In this document: positions 54,088-63,018 of the stretch, piece after piece
How the letters are laid out: every line of letters begins with the position of its first letter
Numbering within the stretch: position 1 is the stretch's first letter
Assembly (NCBI GenBank): GCA_963724195.1
Contig: CAVRTQ010000030.1
Location: 18,342-82,341, forward strand
Reading direction: 5' to 3'
Origin: Solirubrobacter sp963724195
Lineage (GTDB): Bacteria; Actinomycetota; Thermoleophilia; Solirubrobacterales; Solirubrobacteraceae
DNA length: 64,000 bases
Program-made: the position numbers and the translations under genes
The notes under the pieces: generated by a model
Database searches by the model: none
What the model was told of the DNA's origin: nothing
The model's input: only the letters and a program-made list of their open reading frames with translations

Positions 54088-54919
54088 ATGCCTGAGATCG
54101 CACTCGAGCCCAGGCCGGGCGATTCCGTAGGTCCTTACAAGATCACGCGGACTATCGGGCGCGGCCGTATGGGCATCGTCTTTGAAGGGATCGCCGACGG
54201 CGGAACACCCGTCGCGGTGAAGGTCGTCACGACCGAGCTCTCCCAGGACGAGGTCTTCGTCCGGCGCTTCCAACGCGAAGTCGCTGCCGCCCAGAAGATC
54301 TCGCATCCTCATGTGGTTCCCGTCTTGGACGCGGGTGACTCCAGCGGCCTGCCGTATCTGGTCCAGGAGCTCATCCCGGGTGGGTCGCTGCACGACCGGA
54401 TCGCGGCCGACGGGCACCCTCGACGTGGAGACGACCATCCGGCTGCTGTCCGGGCCGGCCGAGGGCATCGACGCGCTGCACGCCTCGGGCCTCGTCCACC
54501 GCGACATCAAGCCGGCGAACATCCTGCTCGACGGCGATCGCGCGTACGTGACGGACTTCGGCCTCGCGAAGGACTCCCAGGCCTCCAACCTCACGCGCCC
54601 CGGTCAGGCGCTCGGCTCGCTGGACTACATGGCGCCGGAGCAGATCCGCGGCGAGGACGTCAGCGCGGCGACCGACATCTACGCGCTCGGCTGCGTCATC
54701 CACGAGTGCCTCACGGGCACGCCGCCGTTCGGTGGGCGTCCCTCGATGCGCGTGCTCTTCGCCCATCTGCAGGAGGCGCCGCCGGACATCTCCGAGGCCC
54801 GCTCGGACGTCAACGCCGCGACGGCGAAGGCGATCAACCGGGCCCTGGAGAAGGAACCGGAAGATCGCCCGGCCAGCGCGGCCGCCTACGTCAAGGCCGT
54901 GCTGAAGGCCGCCGGCTAG
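54088..54919 (+). pseudogene. Ser/Thr protein kinase (one frameshift)
   Basis: The N-lobe begins MPEIALEPRPGDSVGPYKIT, with glycine loop IGRGRMGIVFEGIA and PVAVKVVTTELSQ. After one extra base near 54415 (GACGGGCACC) the C-lobe continues LDVETTIRLLSGPAEGIDAL, GLVHRDIKPANILLDGDRAY, VTDFGLAKDSQASN and GSLDYMAPEQIRGEDV. The product would be about 277 residues, catalytic domain only. The same GACGGGCAC context hosts the frameshift in DyP copy 1, hinting at a recurrent sequencing error. It is convergent with the secreted lipase gene (4-base overlap). Confidence 0.88.
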
Positions 54920-56076
54920 CCCAGCTGCTTCTTCACGAAGCTCGTCGCGTCCGCGGCGGCCTTCGGGTTGAGCACGGCCCCGCCGTGATCCACGCCGGGG
55001 TAGGTCTTGTAGGTCACCTTCACGCCGTTGGCGTGGAGCTTGGGCACGAGCTGGTTGGTGAACAGCGGCAGCACGGTCGAGTCCGCCGTGCCCTGCTCGA
55101 CCTGGACGGCCGAGCGGATCTTCAGCGTCTCCGGGTCGTTCTCGTTGAGCGCGGCGATCGTCGGCGCGAGGTTCACGCCGGGCCGGAACAGCTCGGACGG
55201 TGCGAGGCCGCCGAACGAGTCGGTCTCCGTGAGGTCGCCGAGGCAGACCTCGTCGACCTGCGGGAACAGCGCCCGCGCGCGGTCGCTGAGCAGCGCAGCG
55301 ATCCCGAGATCCTGGTGCTCGTTGTCGACGCCGCGCACGATCATCGCGGCCAGGCCGCTGAGCGGGCTGGGAGAGGTGAGCGCGCCGAGGAGCCCGGCCT
55401 GCTCGCCGAGGTGGCTGGCCGGGGCGAGCGCGAGCGTGCCGCGGACGTCGAGCTCCGGCGTCCACTTGCCCGCGAGCGAGCCCGCCCAGAGCGCGGCGTG
55501 GCCGCCCTGCGAGTGCCCGGCGATCACGACCTTCTTGCCCAGCGACCGGTCCAGCTTGCGCGCGGCCCGGACCATGTCCAGCACCGAGCGGCCCTCCGAG
55601 ACGCCGATCAGGTACGGGTGCGCCGACGGCGTGCCGAGGCCCTCGTAGTCGGTCCGCACGACCGCGTAGCCCGCCTTCAGCCACTGGTTGAGCAGCTTCT
55701 GGTCGTACTGCGCGGGCATGGCCACGCGTGACGGCGCGCACGCGTCGGCGATGCCGATCGTGCCGTGCGCCCAGCTGACGATCGGCCAGCCGGCCTTCGG
55801 CGCCTTGCCCTTCGGGACGTGGACCGTGCCGGAGATGGCGGTGTCGTGGTTCGTCGTGCTCTGCCCCAGGTACAGGAGCAGCCGGTTGCTCTTCGCGCTC
55901 GTGAGCTTGGCCTTGCCCGTGAGGGTCCGGACCCAGATCGGCGTGCCGTGCGTGCCCTTGGGCATCGTCTTGGGTGGCGTGTAGAAATCGAGTCCGGCGG
56001 GACCCTTCTTGACGGCGGCCTGAGCAGGCGCGGCGAGCAGAAGGACGGCAAGGACCCCAGCGAAGAGGGTGCGCAT
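54916..56076 (-). CDS. Secreted lipase / alpha-beta hydrolase (LIP family-like)
   Basis: This is a 386-residue exported protein. The signal peptide is MRTLFAGVLAVLLLAAPAQA. The mature part includes GWPIVSWAHGTIGIADACAP and GYAVVRTDYEGLGTPSAHPY. The nucleophile elbow is KVVIAGHSQGGHAALWAGSL (Ser), the acid lies in VEQGTADSTVLPLF and the catalytic His in YPGVDHGGAVL. The layout matches secretory triacylglycerol lipases and actinobacterial lipases. It acts outside the cell on acylglycerols or esters. It is followed on the same strand by no further gene, and the upstream SDR gene ends one base before it. Confidence 0.9.
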   Translation of the reverse strand: MRTLFAGVLAVLLLAAPAQAAVKKGPAGLDFYTPPKTMPKGTHGTPIWVRTLTGKAKLTSAKSNRLLLYLGQSTTNHDTAISGTVHVPKGKAPKAGWPIVSWAHGTIGIADACAPSRVAMPAQYDQKLLNQWLKAGYAVVRTDYEGLGTPSAHPYLIGVSEGRSVLDMVRAARKLDRSLGKKVVIAGHSQGGHAALWAGSLAGKWTPELDVRGTLALAPASHLGEQAGLLGALTSPSPLSGLAAMIVRGVDNEHQDLGIAALLSDRARALFPQVDEVCLGDLTETDSFGGLAPSELFRPGVNLAPTIAALNENDPETLKIRSAVQVEQGTADSTVLPLFTNQLVPKLHANGVKVTYKTYPGVDHGGAVLNPKAAADATSFVKKQLG

Positions 56077-56742
56077 CTAGCTCACCCCAACCCCGCCGGA
56101 GCCCGGTTGGAGCGCTTTCACAGCGACCTCGACAGGTGTTGGACCCTCGAAGACCTCGAACTCGGCGCCGATCGTGTTGTCGGCGAGCAGCACGTGGTAG
56201 AGGACGAGCGCGACGTCGTCGCGGGTGACGGGACCGGTGTGCCCGAGCGTGCTGGGGATGTCGACCTTGCCCGTGCCCGGGTCATTGCTGAGGCTGCCGG
56301 GCTTGACGACCGTCCAGCTCAGGCCGCTGGCCTTGACGGCGTCGTCGGCGGCCCGCTTGGCCTCGAGGTACGGGCGCATGGAGCCGGAGCGCTCGATGTC
56401 CTGCATCCCGATCGAGGAGACGATCACGAAGCGGTCCACGCCCAGCTCGCGCGCGGCCTCCACGCACTTGACGGCCGCGCCGAGGTCGACGGTCTGCTTG
56501 CGCTCCGGCCCGCTGCCGGGCCCGGCGCCCGCCGCGAACACGATCGCCTCCGCGCCGCCGATGTGCGGGCGCAGGTCATCGTGCTCGAGATCGCAGAGCA
56601 CGGGGACGGCGCCGTCGGCCACGAGGTCGGCGGCGTGGTCGGGGTTGCGGATCAGCCCGCGGGGGTGGTGGCCGTGGGCGGCGAGGATTCGGTGGAGCCG
56701 GCGGGCAATCTGTCCGTGGCCTCCGGCGACGAGGACGTCCAT
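56077..56742 (-). CDS. NAD(P)-binding atypical SDR (YwnB/NmrA-like)
   Basis: This is a 221-residue Rossmann-fold protein. MDVLVAGGHGQIARRLHRIL carries the GxxGxxG-type motif in modified form. AGAGPGSGPERKQTVDLGAA, RFVIVSSIGMQDIERSG and RPYLEAKRAADDAVKASGLS (YxxxK region) follow. SWTVVKPGSLSNDPGTGKVD completes the pattern of the SDR_a5 group of sugar-epimerase-like oxidoreductases. The real substrate is unknown. The ATG lies 91 bases inside the 3' end of the EamA gene, an unusually long overlap that may reflect an indel at the exporter's end. Confidence 0.88.
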   Translation of the reverse strand: MDVLVAGGHGQIARRLHRILAAHGHHPRGLIRNPDHAADLVADGAVPVLCDLEHDDLRPHIGGAEAIVFAAGAGPGSGPERKQTVDLGAAVKCVEAARELGVDRFVIVSSIGMQDIERSGSMRPYLEAKRAADDAVKASGLSWTVVKPGSLSNDPGTGKVDIPSTLGHTGPVTRDDVALVLYHVLLADNTIGAEFEVFEGPTPVEVAVKALQPGSGGVGVS

Positions 56743-57623
56743 GGAGTGCGCCGTACCCAGGTCACGGCCGCAAGCACCACGAGACCGCCCGTGATCTGCG
56801 TCGCCGACAGCGCCTGATTGAGCCAGAACCAGGCCATGACCGACGCCAGGACCGGCTCGAGCGTCGCCACCACCGCGACCTTCGCCGCCGGCAGGTGACG
56901 CAGCGCGGTGACCAGCAGCAGGAACGGGACGAGCGTGCCGATCACGGCCACGCCCAGCGCCAGCGCGACGTTGCGGCCGGAGTCCAGGAGGTCCCAGGGG
57001 AACGTCCAGGCCGGCTGCACGACGAGCCAGAACAGCGTCGCGAAGCCGAACCCGTAGGCCAGCGTGGTGAACGCGTCGTAGCGCTGCCCCGCGCGCTGGG
57101 AGGCGGTGAGGTAGATCGCCAGCGTGACCATGGCCGCCACCGCCGCCAGCACGCCGAGGCCGTCGAGGTTCCCGGTCCCCGCGGGCGCGTCGACCACCAG
57201 CGCGCACCCGACGACCGAGAGCGCGACCGCCGCCCACAGGCTCTTGGGCGCATGGACCCGGTGGACGACGGCGGCCCAGATCAGCAGCACCGCCGGCGCG
57301 AGGTACTGGATCACCAGCGCCACGCCGATGTCCATCCGCTCGATCGCCAGGTAGTAGGTCGCGTGCACCAGCGCGATGCCCGCCACGCCCAGCCAGGCCA
57401 TCGGCAGGATGTCGGCCCGGGCGATCCGGAGACGACGCGGAGAGAACGCCGCCAGCGCCCCGATCAGCAGCAGCGCCGACACCGCCGAGCGGAACTCGGC
57501 CAGCCGCGTGGGGGACATCCCGTCGTCGAGCAGATACCGCGAGAGCACGCCGTTCAGGGCTGAGCACGTGGCCGACAGCGCGGTCAGGATGTAGCCGAGC
57601 CGGGGATTGGGCACGCGCGGCAT
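56652..57623 (-). CDS. EamA/DMT family exporter
   Basis: This is a 323-residue protein with ten hydrophobic segments in two EamA repeats. It begins MPRVPNPRLGYILTALSATC and SALNGVLSRYLLDDGMSPTR, with ATYYLAIERMDIGVALVIQY and LAPAVLLIWAAVVHRVHAPK at the end of the first repeat. ALRHLPAAKVAVVATLEPVL lies in the second. It probably exports a metabolite or amino acid. I chose the ATG 11 bases after GGAG. The last ~30 residues (TSSSPEATDRLPAGSTESSP) are non-family-like and overlap the SDR gene, so the true end may lie near VTWVRRTP. Confidence 0.88.
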   Translation of the reverse strand: MPRVPNPRLGYILTALSATCSALNGVLSRYLLDDGMSPTRLAEFRSAVSALLLIGALAAFSPRRLRIARADILPMAWLGVAGIALVHATYYLAIERMDIGVALVIQYLAPAVLLIWAAVVHRVHAPKSLWAAVALSVVGCALVVDAPAGTGNLDGLGVLAAVAAMVTLAIYLTASQRAGQRYDAFTTLAYGFGFATLFWLVVQPAWTFPWDLLDSGRNVALALGVAVIGTLVPFLLLVTALRHLPAAKVAVVATLEPVLASVMAWFWLNQALSATQITGGLVVLAAVTWVRRTPWTSSSPEATDRLPAGSTESSPPTATTPAG

Positions 57624-57656
57624 TCTGGCGATGTCTCCTGCTATCACACTCATTAA

Positions 57657-58364
57657 GTGACGGACCAGGTGAGCGTGCTCGACGTCGATGCGGGGCTGGC
57701 GGAGTTGGTGCCGGCCGACCAGCGGAGCCAGGCGCGCCAGGCGACCGGGGCCACGATCCTGCGGTACGGCACGGGCCCTTGGCGGGAGGCGGAAGCGGAC
57801 ACGATCGAACGGGCCCGCGGCGGCTACGGGATGCTCGTCGTCGACGGGCTGCTGCTCCGGCGGGTCGGCGTCGGCGGACGCCACGCGGCCGAGCTGCTCG
57901 GCCCGGGCGACCTGCTGCGGCCCTGGCAGCTCGACGCGGAGTCCACGTTGGACGTCGAATGGACGTGGCGCGTGGTCGCGCCGACGCGGATCGCCGTGCT
58001 CGACACGCGCTGGACGTCCCGCGCCGCGCACTGGCCGCAGCTCGGCGCCGAGCTCGCGGGCCGGGCGATGTCCCGCGCGCTGCGGCTCGTCACCTCGATG
58101 GCGATCGCCCAGCAGCCCAAGCTGGACATCCGGCTGTGGATGCTCTTCTGGGAGCTCGCCGACCGCTACGGCAAGGTCCACCCGGACGGCATCCACCTGG
58201 AGCTGCCGCTCACGCACGAGGTGCTCAGCCACCTCGCGGGCGCGCGCCGCCCGTCGGTCTCCGGCGCGCTCACCCGGCTGGCGCAGGACGGGCGCCTGAT
58301 GCGCTCGGGCCGCCACTGGGTGCTCTCCGGCGAACGGCCGGTCCCAGACGCGCTGCCCGTATAG
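57657..58364 (+). CDS. Crp/Fnr family transcriptional regulator
   Basis: This is a 235-residue regulator. The N-terminal effector domain is a degenerate cNMP-type beta-roll (GYGMLVVDGLLLRRVGVGGR, HAAELLGPGDLLRPWQ) lacking the phosphate-binding Arg/Ser signature. The C-terminal helix-turn-helix is LPLTHEVLSHLAGARRPSVS, GALTRLAQDGRL. It is divergent from the EamA exporter with 33 bases between start codons. That gap contains CACT-CATTA-AGTG, a short palindrome that could be its operator. Effector unknown. The start is GTG (MTDQVSVLDVDAG). Confidence 0.88.
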   Translation: MTDQVSVLDVDAGLAELVPADQRSQARQATGATILRYGTGPWREAEADTIERARGGYGMLVVDGLLLRRVGVGGRHAAELLGPGDLLRPWQLDAESTLDVEWTWRVVAPTRIAVLDTRWTSRAAHWPQLGAELAGRAMSRALRLVTSMAIAQQPKLDIRLWMLFWELADRYGKVHPDGIHLELPLTHEVLSHLAGARRPSVSGALTRLAQDGRLMRSGRHWVLSGERPVPDALPV

Positions 58365-58530
58365 GCGCACGACCCCGCTCCGCCGGCCCGGCGACGGTGG
58401 ACACCGCCACGGCCACTCTGTTAGCGTCGCGCCGTGAGTACTTCCAACAGGATCCCGGGATCCCTCGAAAGAGGAGGCGGGGTCCGAAGCCATCGCAGGA
58501 GCGCGCGTCGTCGACGCCGACACGCTCGAG

Positions 58531-60089
58531 TTGACAGAGCGCAGCGCGGGTGAGCTCGCTCGCCTGATCGCCGAACGGCATCGTCTCGGCGCGTGCCGTG
58601 CTCGAAGCGCACATTGCGCGGATCGAGGCGGTGGACGAGCAGCTGAACGCGGTCGTAGCCCGTCGCTTCGACGCGGCGCGCGCGGAGGCGGACGCCGTCG
58701 ACGCCGCGCTGGCGCGAGGCGAGACGCTCGGGCCGCTGGGCGGCGTCCCGATCACCGTCAAAGAGCAGTTCCACATCAAGGGCATGGCGACGACCTTCGG
58801 GTTGCCGACCCGGAGCGAGCTGCTCGAAGACTCGGAAGGGCCGCTCGTGACGCGCCTGCGGGATGCGGGCGCGATCATCGTCGGCAAGACGAACGTGGCC
58901 GAGCTGCTCTTCTACCAGGAGGGCGACAACCCGCTCTTCGGCCGGACGAACAACCCTTGGGACCTGGAGCGGACCAGCGGTGGGGGCAGCGGCGGCGAGG
59001 GTGCGATCATCGCCGCCGGTGGTTCGCCGCTCGGGCTGGCCGCCGACATCGGCGGCAGCATCCGGACGCCGGCGCACTTCTGCGGCATCCAGGGCCTGCG
59101 TCCCACGTCCGGGCGCCTGACGAACCTCGACTCGCCGCCGGAGCTGTTCTTCCCCGGCATGGACGCGGTCGTCCTGGACCCCGGGCCGATGGCCCGTACC
59201 GTCGCCGACCTCGACCTGGCGATGCAGGTGCTGGCCGCGCCCGGCCTCGAGCGGGTGGACCCGAAGATCCCGCCCGTCCCGTGGCCCGATCGGCACGCGG
59301 TCTCGATCGAGGGCCTGCGCATCGGCTTCTTCGAGGACGACGGCTACTGGCCCGCGTCGCCTGCCCTGCGTCGCGCGGTGCGCGAGGCGGCAGAGATCCT
59401 GACCGAGCGGGGCGCGATCGTCGAGCCCTTCGCCGACCCGGATCCGGAGGCCGCGACGCGGTTCTACTTCTCGTTCTTGACGGCGGACGGGGTCCGCTGG
59501 CCGAAGAAGCTCCTCAAGGGCAACCCCCGCGACCGCCGCGTGAAGATGCTGCTGCGGATCTCTTGGGTGCCGGCGTGGCTGACGGACCCGATCGCCGCCC
59601 TGCTGTCCAAGGTCGGGCAGCCCCGGCTCGCGAACGGCTTCCGCTGGTCGAAGAAGCTGTCGACCGAGGCGTACTGGGACCTGCTGGAGCAGCGCGGTGC
59701 GTGGCGCGCCCGCTTCCTCGCCCAGATGGACGAGCGCGGAGCTGGACGCGATCATCTGCCCGCCGCACACCGTGCCGGCCATGCGCCACGGCGCGACCTA
59801 CTTCCTCTACGACACGCCGAGCTACCTGATGCGCTTCAACGTGCTCGGGATGCCGGCCGGCTCGGTCGCGGCGACGCGCGTGCGTCCTGACGAGGAGACG
59901 GACCGGCCGCAGACCCGTGATCAGGTCGATCGCGCGGCGCGCGAGACGGAGGTCGGCAGCGCCGGGCTGCCCGTGGGCGTCCAGGTCGCCGCCCGCCACT
60001 GGCGCGAGGACATCGTGCTCGCGGTGATGGCGGTGCTCGAGGAGGAGTTCTCGAAGCGCCCGGACTATCCGTCGCGGCCGCCCGTCTAG
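58531..60089 (+). CDS. Amidase signature family hydrolase, FAAH-like (two frameshifts)
   Basis: The product would be about 520 residues. The Ser-cisSer-Lys triad is visible: Lys in VPITVKEQFHIKG, Ser in RTSGGGSGGEGAIIAAGGSP, Ser in LGLAADIGGSIRTPAHFCGI. The order resembles fatty-acid amide hydrolases. One extra base near 58595 and another near 59738 break the frame; the C-terminal part (DAIICPPHTVPAMRHGATYF) is in the third frame. The start is uncertain. TTG at LTERSAGELARLIAERH is used, but an AGGAGG 60 bases upstream suggests a longer N-terminus. It is coupled closely to the P450 gene, implying an amide or lipid-amide substrate. Confidence 0.88.
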
Positions 60090-60093
60090 GTTT

Positions 60094-61425
60094 ATGACCG
60101 ATACTCAGGCGACCGCCCCGAGCACTCCCGTCGCCACCAAACCACGCGGCAACAGCGTCATCAACCTGCTGAAGTTCGGGCCGGACCCGCTCGCGTTCAT
60201 GACCAAGCTCGCCCAGACCGACGAGCTCGGAATCGTCCCCGTCCGGACCGGCAACCTGACGCTGCGACTGGTCACCGATCCGGCGCTGATCAAGCGCACG
60301 CTCGAGTTCGACGATCCGCCGACGCTCGGGCGTGGCCGGTTCACGCGCGTGGCGAGTTGGTACGGGGACGAGGGCATCTTCGTCAAGACCTCAGGCCCCG
60401 AGCACGCGCGCCAACGCGACGACCTGGGCCGGCCGATCTGGAACGACCCGCAGACACCCGAGATCGCACGCCGTCGCGCGGACGCGATGAGCGCCGGGTG
60501 GACCGAAGGCCAGCCCGTCGACGTGTGGCACGCGTTCCGCCGGCTGCACTTCGAGACCGACTGGGAGCAGTTGACGGGCGAGCAGGCCGACGAGGCGGTC
60601 CTGCGCGCGCTCGAAGCCGGCGACGTCTGGCAGCCGAAGCTGATCCAGCCGGGCGGGACCGCGCTGTGGAAGGGGCCGGCCGGCCGCGGCGCCCGCAAGG
60701 CCAGCGCGCTGCTGGACGCCCGCGTCGACGCCCTCATCAAACGCCGGCGCGAGACGCCGGACCCGGCGGCGGCCGACCAGATCTCGCGCCTGGTGCGCCA
60801 GGCCGCCGAGGACGGGGTGACCACGGACGAGCAGATCCGCGCGACCGTCAAGCTCCAGTTCCCGGATCCGCTGCACGACTTCATGACGTGGATCTTCTGG
60901 GCGCTCGCGCGCAACCCGGACGTGGAGGAGCGCTGGCTGAAGGAGATCGACGAGGTCCTTGCGGGCGCCCCGGCGACCGTGGCCGACGCCAAGCGGCTGC
61001 CCTACGTGCACCGGGTCCTGCTGGAGACGATGCGGCTCTACCCGCCGGCGTTCGGGATCTTCCGCGAGGCGCTGCAGGACCTCGACATCGACGGGCATCT
61101 CGTCCCGGCGGGCGACTACGTCGTCATGAGCCAGTGGGTGACGCACCGCGACCCGCGCCTGTGGGAGGACCCGCTCCGCTTCGACCCGGAGCGGTGGGCC
61201 GAAGGCGCCGCCCGTCCGGACGGGATGGCCTACTTCCCGTTCTCGAGCGGCCCCCACGCCTGCCACGGCTCGCAACAGGCGCTCCTGGAAGCCACGCTCA
61301 TGGCGGTCACGGTCAGCCAGCGCTGGCGCCTGAAGGCCGAGACCGACAAGGAACCCGCGATGACGCTGGGCATCGGGCTGCAGCCGAAGAAGCCGCTCCG
61401 GCTCACTCCGGCGGCGCGCTTCTAG
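60094..61425 (+). CDS. Cytochrome P450, copy 3
   Basis: This is a 443-residue soluble P450. It has the K-helix LLETMRLYPPAFGIFREALQ (ExxR), RFDPERWAEGAARPDGMAYF and the heme loop FSSGPHACHGSQQALLEA. The I-helix KLQFPDPLHDFMTWIFWALA lacks the AGxxT motif altogether, with Pro at the Thr position, but keeps the acid and the 'LH' seen in the other two P450s. The three form one subfamily. It begins four bases after the amidase stop, so the two are probably one transcript. It might act on the amidase product or on a related lipid. Confidence 0.93.
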   Translation: MTDTQATAPSTPVATKPRGNSVINLLKFGPDPLAFMTKLAQTDELGIVPVRTGNLTLRLVTDPALIKRTLEFDDPPTLGRGRFTRVASWYGDEGIFVKTSGPEHARQRDDLGRPIWNDPQTPEIARRRADAMSAGWTEGQPVDVWHAFRRLHFETDWEQLTGEQADEAVLRALEAGDVWQPKLIQPGGTALWKGPAGRGARKASALLDARVDALIKRRRETPDPAAADQISRLVRQAAEDGVTTDEQIRATVKLQFPDPLHDFMTWIFWALARNPDVEERWLKEIDEVLAGAPATVADAKRLPYVHRVLLETMRLYPPAFGIFREALQDLDIDGHLVPAGDYVVMSQWVTHRDPRLWEDPLRFDPERWAEGAARPDGMAYFPFSSGPHACHGSQQALLEATLMAVTVSQRWRLKAETDKEPAMTLGIGLQPKKPLRLTPAARF

Positions 61426-61430
61426 GCCGG

Positions 61431-62237
61431 CTACCCGTGTAGCGCGAGCGACTTCTCCAGGGCCGCCATCAGGTCCGGCACGGGCTGCGTGCGCTCCGGG
61501 TCGGCCTCGGGCAGCTTGATCTCGCCGCCCTTGCGCTTCTTGCGGACGATCGCCTGCAGCCGCTTGCGGTACTCGTCCTCGTAGGCGGACGGGTCCCAGT
61601 CGCCGGAGAGCGCCTCGACCAGCTTGACGGCCTCCTTGACCTCCTTGGGCTTGGTGCGCCCACCCGCGCCCGGGATGCCCTTGGTCTCGCGCACCTCGTC
61701 GGCGAAGCGCATGGTGGAGAGCGTGAGCGCCTTGTCGCGCCGGCCCCCAGGCACGGAAGGCCTCCGGGCCTTACCTGTCGGCACGCGAATGGCGACGAGA
61801 TACTCCTTCGTCCGCAGCACGAAGCGCCCGATCGCGACCCGATCGCTCTGCTCCATCACGCCCGCGAGCAGCCGGTAGGCGCGCACGGTGCCGTCGGTCT
61901 CGCCGGCGGGGACGAGGTAGTACGGGTGGTCGTAGTAGATCGGGTCGATCTCGTCGAGCTTGACGAAGGACTCGATGTCGATCGTGCGCGTCTTCGCCGG
62001 GTCGGCGGCGCTCAGCTCCTCGTCGGTGACCACGACGCCGTCGTACTCGTTGCCGATCTCCTCGTAGGGGACCTCCTTGCCCTCCTTCGAGCACACGCGC
62101 TGCGTCTCGATCGGCGTGTCGTCTTTCTCGTGGATCTGGCGGAAGTGCAGGTCCAGGTCGCGCACGGCGCTGACGAGCTGCACGGGCACGTTGACGAGCC
62201 CGAACGACAGCGAACCGGTCCACAGCGCCCTAGCCAA
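61431..62237 (-). CDS. ku: Ku protein, copy 1 (NHEJ)
   Basis: This is a 268-residue bacterial Ku. It opens ARALWTGSLSFGLVNVPVQL and has IHEKDDTPIETQRVCSKEGK, DEIDPIYYDHPYYLVPAGET, YRLLAGVMEQSDRVAIGRFV and ALTLSTMRFADEVRE. A C-terminal Lys/Arg-rich tail follows (VRKKRKGGEIKL). The usual 'RP..G.L.L..M' region has extra residues (TGKARRPSVPGGRRD) that may be an insertion or a local double frameshift. Ku forms a ring on DNA ends and recruits LigD. The start is a TTG inside the 3' end of the upstream ku gene (8-base overlap). No ligase gene is in the window. Confidence 0.93.
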   Translation of the reverse strand: MARALWTGSLSFGLVNVPVQLVSAVRDLDLHFRQIHEKDDTPIETQRVCSKEGKEVPYEEIGNEYDGVVVTDEELSAADPAKTRTIDIESFVKLDEIDPIYYDHPYYLVPAGETDGTVRAYRLLAGVMEQSDRVAIGRFVLRTKEYLVAIRVPTGKARRPSVPGGRRDKALTLSTMRFADEVRETKGIPGAGGRTKPKEVKEAVKLVEALSGDWDPSAYEDEYRKRLQAIVRKKRKGGEIKLPEADPERTQPVPDLMAALEKSLALHG

Positions 62238-63000
62238 GGCTGGCCTCCAGCGCCTTCATCAGGTCGTCGGTCTCTTCCTGGGGCTCGGGCTCGGGCGTCT
62301 CGATCTCCTCGCCCGCCTGCTTGCGCTCGATCACCTTCAGGACCGCCTCGCGGTAGCTGTCCTGGTAGCGGCCCGGCTCGAACTTGGTCTGCAGGCTCTT
62401 GACGAGCTTGCCCGCCATCTCCAGCTCGCGCTCGGTCGGGTTCTTCTGCGGGCTCGGCAGGTCCAGGTCATCGGGCTCGACGACCTCGTCGTGGAAGTTC
62501 ATGACGTGCATGCCGAGCACGCCGTCGAGCGGCTTGACGGCCACGAGCCGCTCGCGCTCGTGGAACACCCAGCGGCCGATCGCCACCTTGTCGGTCTCTT
62601 CCAGCGCCTTGCGCAGCAGCCGGAACGCGTCCTCGCCGTCCTCGCCCGCGCCGAGGTAGTAGGTCTTGTCGTAGAAGATCGGGTCGATCTGGTCGTCGGG
62701 CACGAACGTCTCGACGTCGATCAACTTCGCGTTCTCACCCGCCGCGGCCCCGATCTCCTCCTTGGTGAGCACGACGATCCCGCCGTCGGAGAGCTCGTAG
62801 CCCTTGACGATCTCGTCGCTGGACACTTCCTTGTCGTCCTTCGGGCACACCTTGCGGTGCTCGATCCGCGCCTCGTCCTTCAGGTGGACCTGGTGGAAGT
62901 GGATGCTCTTGGACTCCTGCGCCGTGAACACCTTCACGGGCACGTTGACGAGCCCGAACGTGAGCGTGCCGTTCCAGAGTGAGCGGGGGCCGGCCATCAC
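62230..63000 (-). CDS. ku: Ku protein, copy 2 (NHEJ)
   Basis: This is a 256-residue Ku homologue. It has SLWNGTLTFGLVNVPVKVFT, HFHQVHLKDEARIEHRKVCP, KGYELSDGGIVVLTKEEIGA, DPIFYDKTYYLGAGEDGEDA and VAIGRWVFHERERLVAVKPL. The C-terminal tail is acidic (EIETPEPEPQEETDDLMKAL), unlike the more basic tail of copy 1, so the two probably have distinct roles, for example as a heterodimer. The genes are co-directional and overlap by eight bases. It is preceded by the nitroreductase gene on the same strand. Confidence 0.94.
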   Translation of the reverse strand: MMAGPRSLWNGTLTFGLVNVPVKVFTAQESKSIHFHQVHLKDEARIEHRKVCPKDDKEVSSDEIVKGYELSDGGIVVLTKEEIGAAAGENAKLIDVETFVPDDQIDPIFYDKTYYLGAGEDGEDAFRLLRKALEETDKVAIGRWVFHERERLVAVKPLDGVLGMHVMNFHDEVVEPDDLDLPSPQKNPTERELEMAGKLVKSLQTKFEPGRYQDSYREAVLKVIERKQAGEEIETPEPEPQEETDDLMKALEASLG

Positions 63001-63018
63001 CGGCCTCCTACCCAGCTT

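Noticed and set aside
57624..57656. CRP-type operator (TGTGA-N6-TCACA) between eamA and the Crp/Fnr gene
   Set aside because: Only short CACT/AGTG arms are present, and they do not match the CRP consensus. It is mentioned only as a weak possibility in the gene entry.
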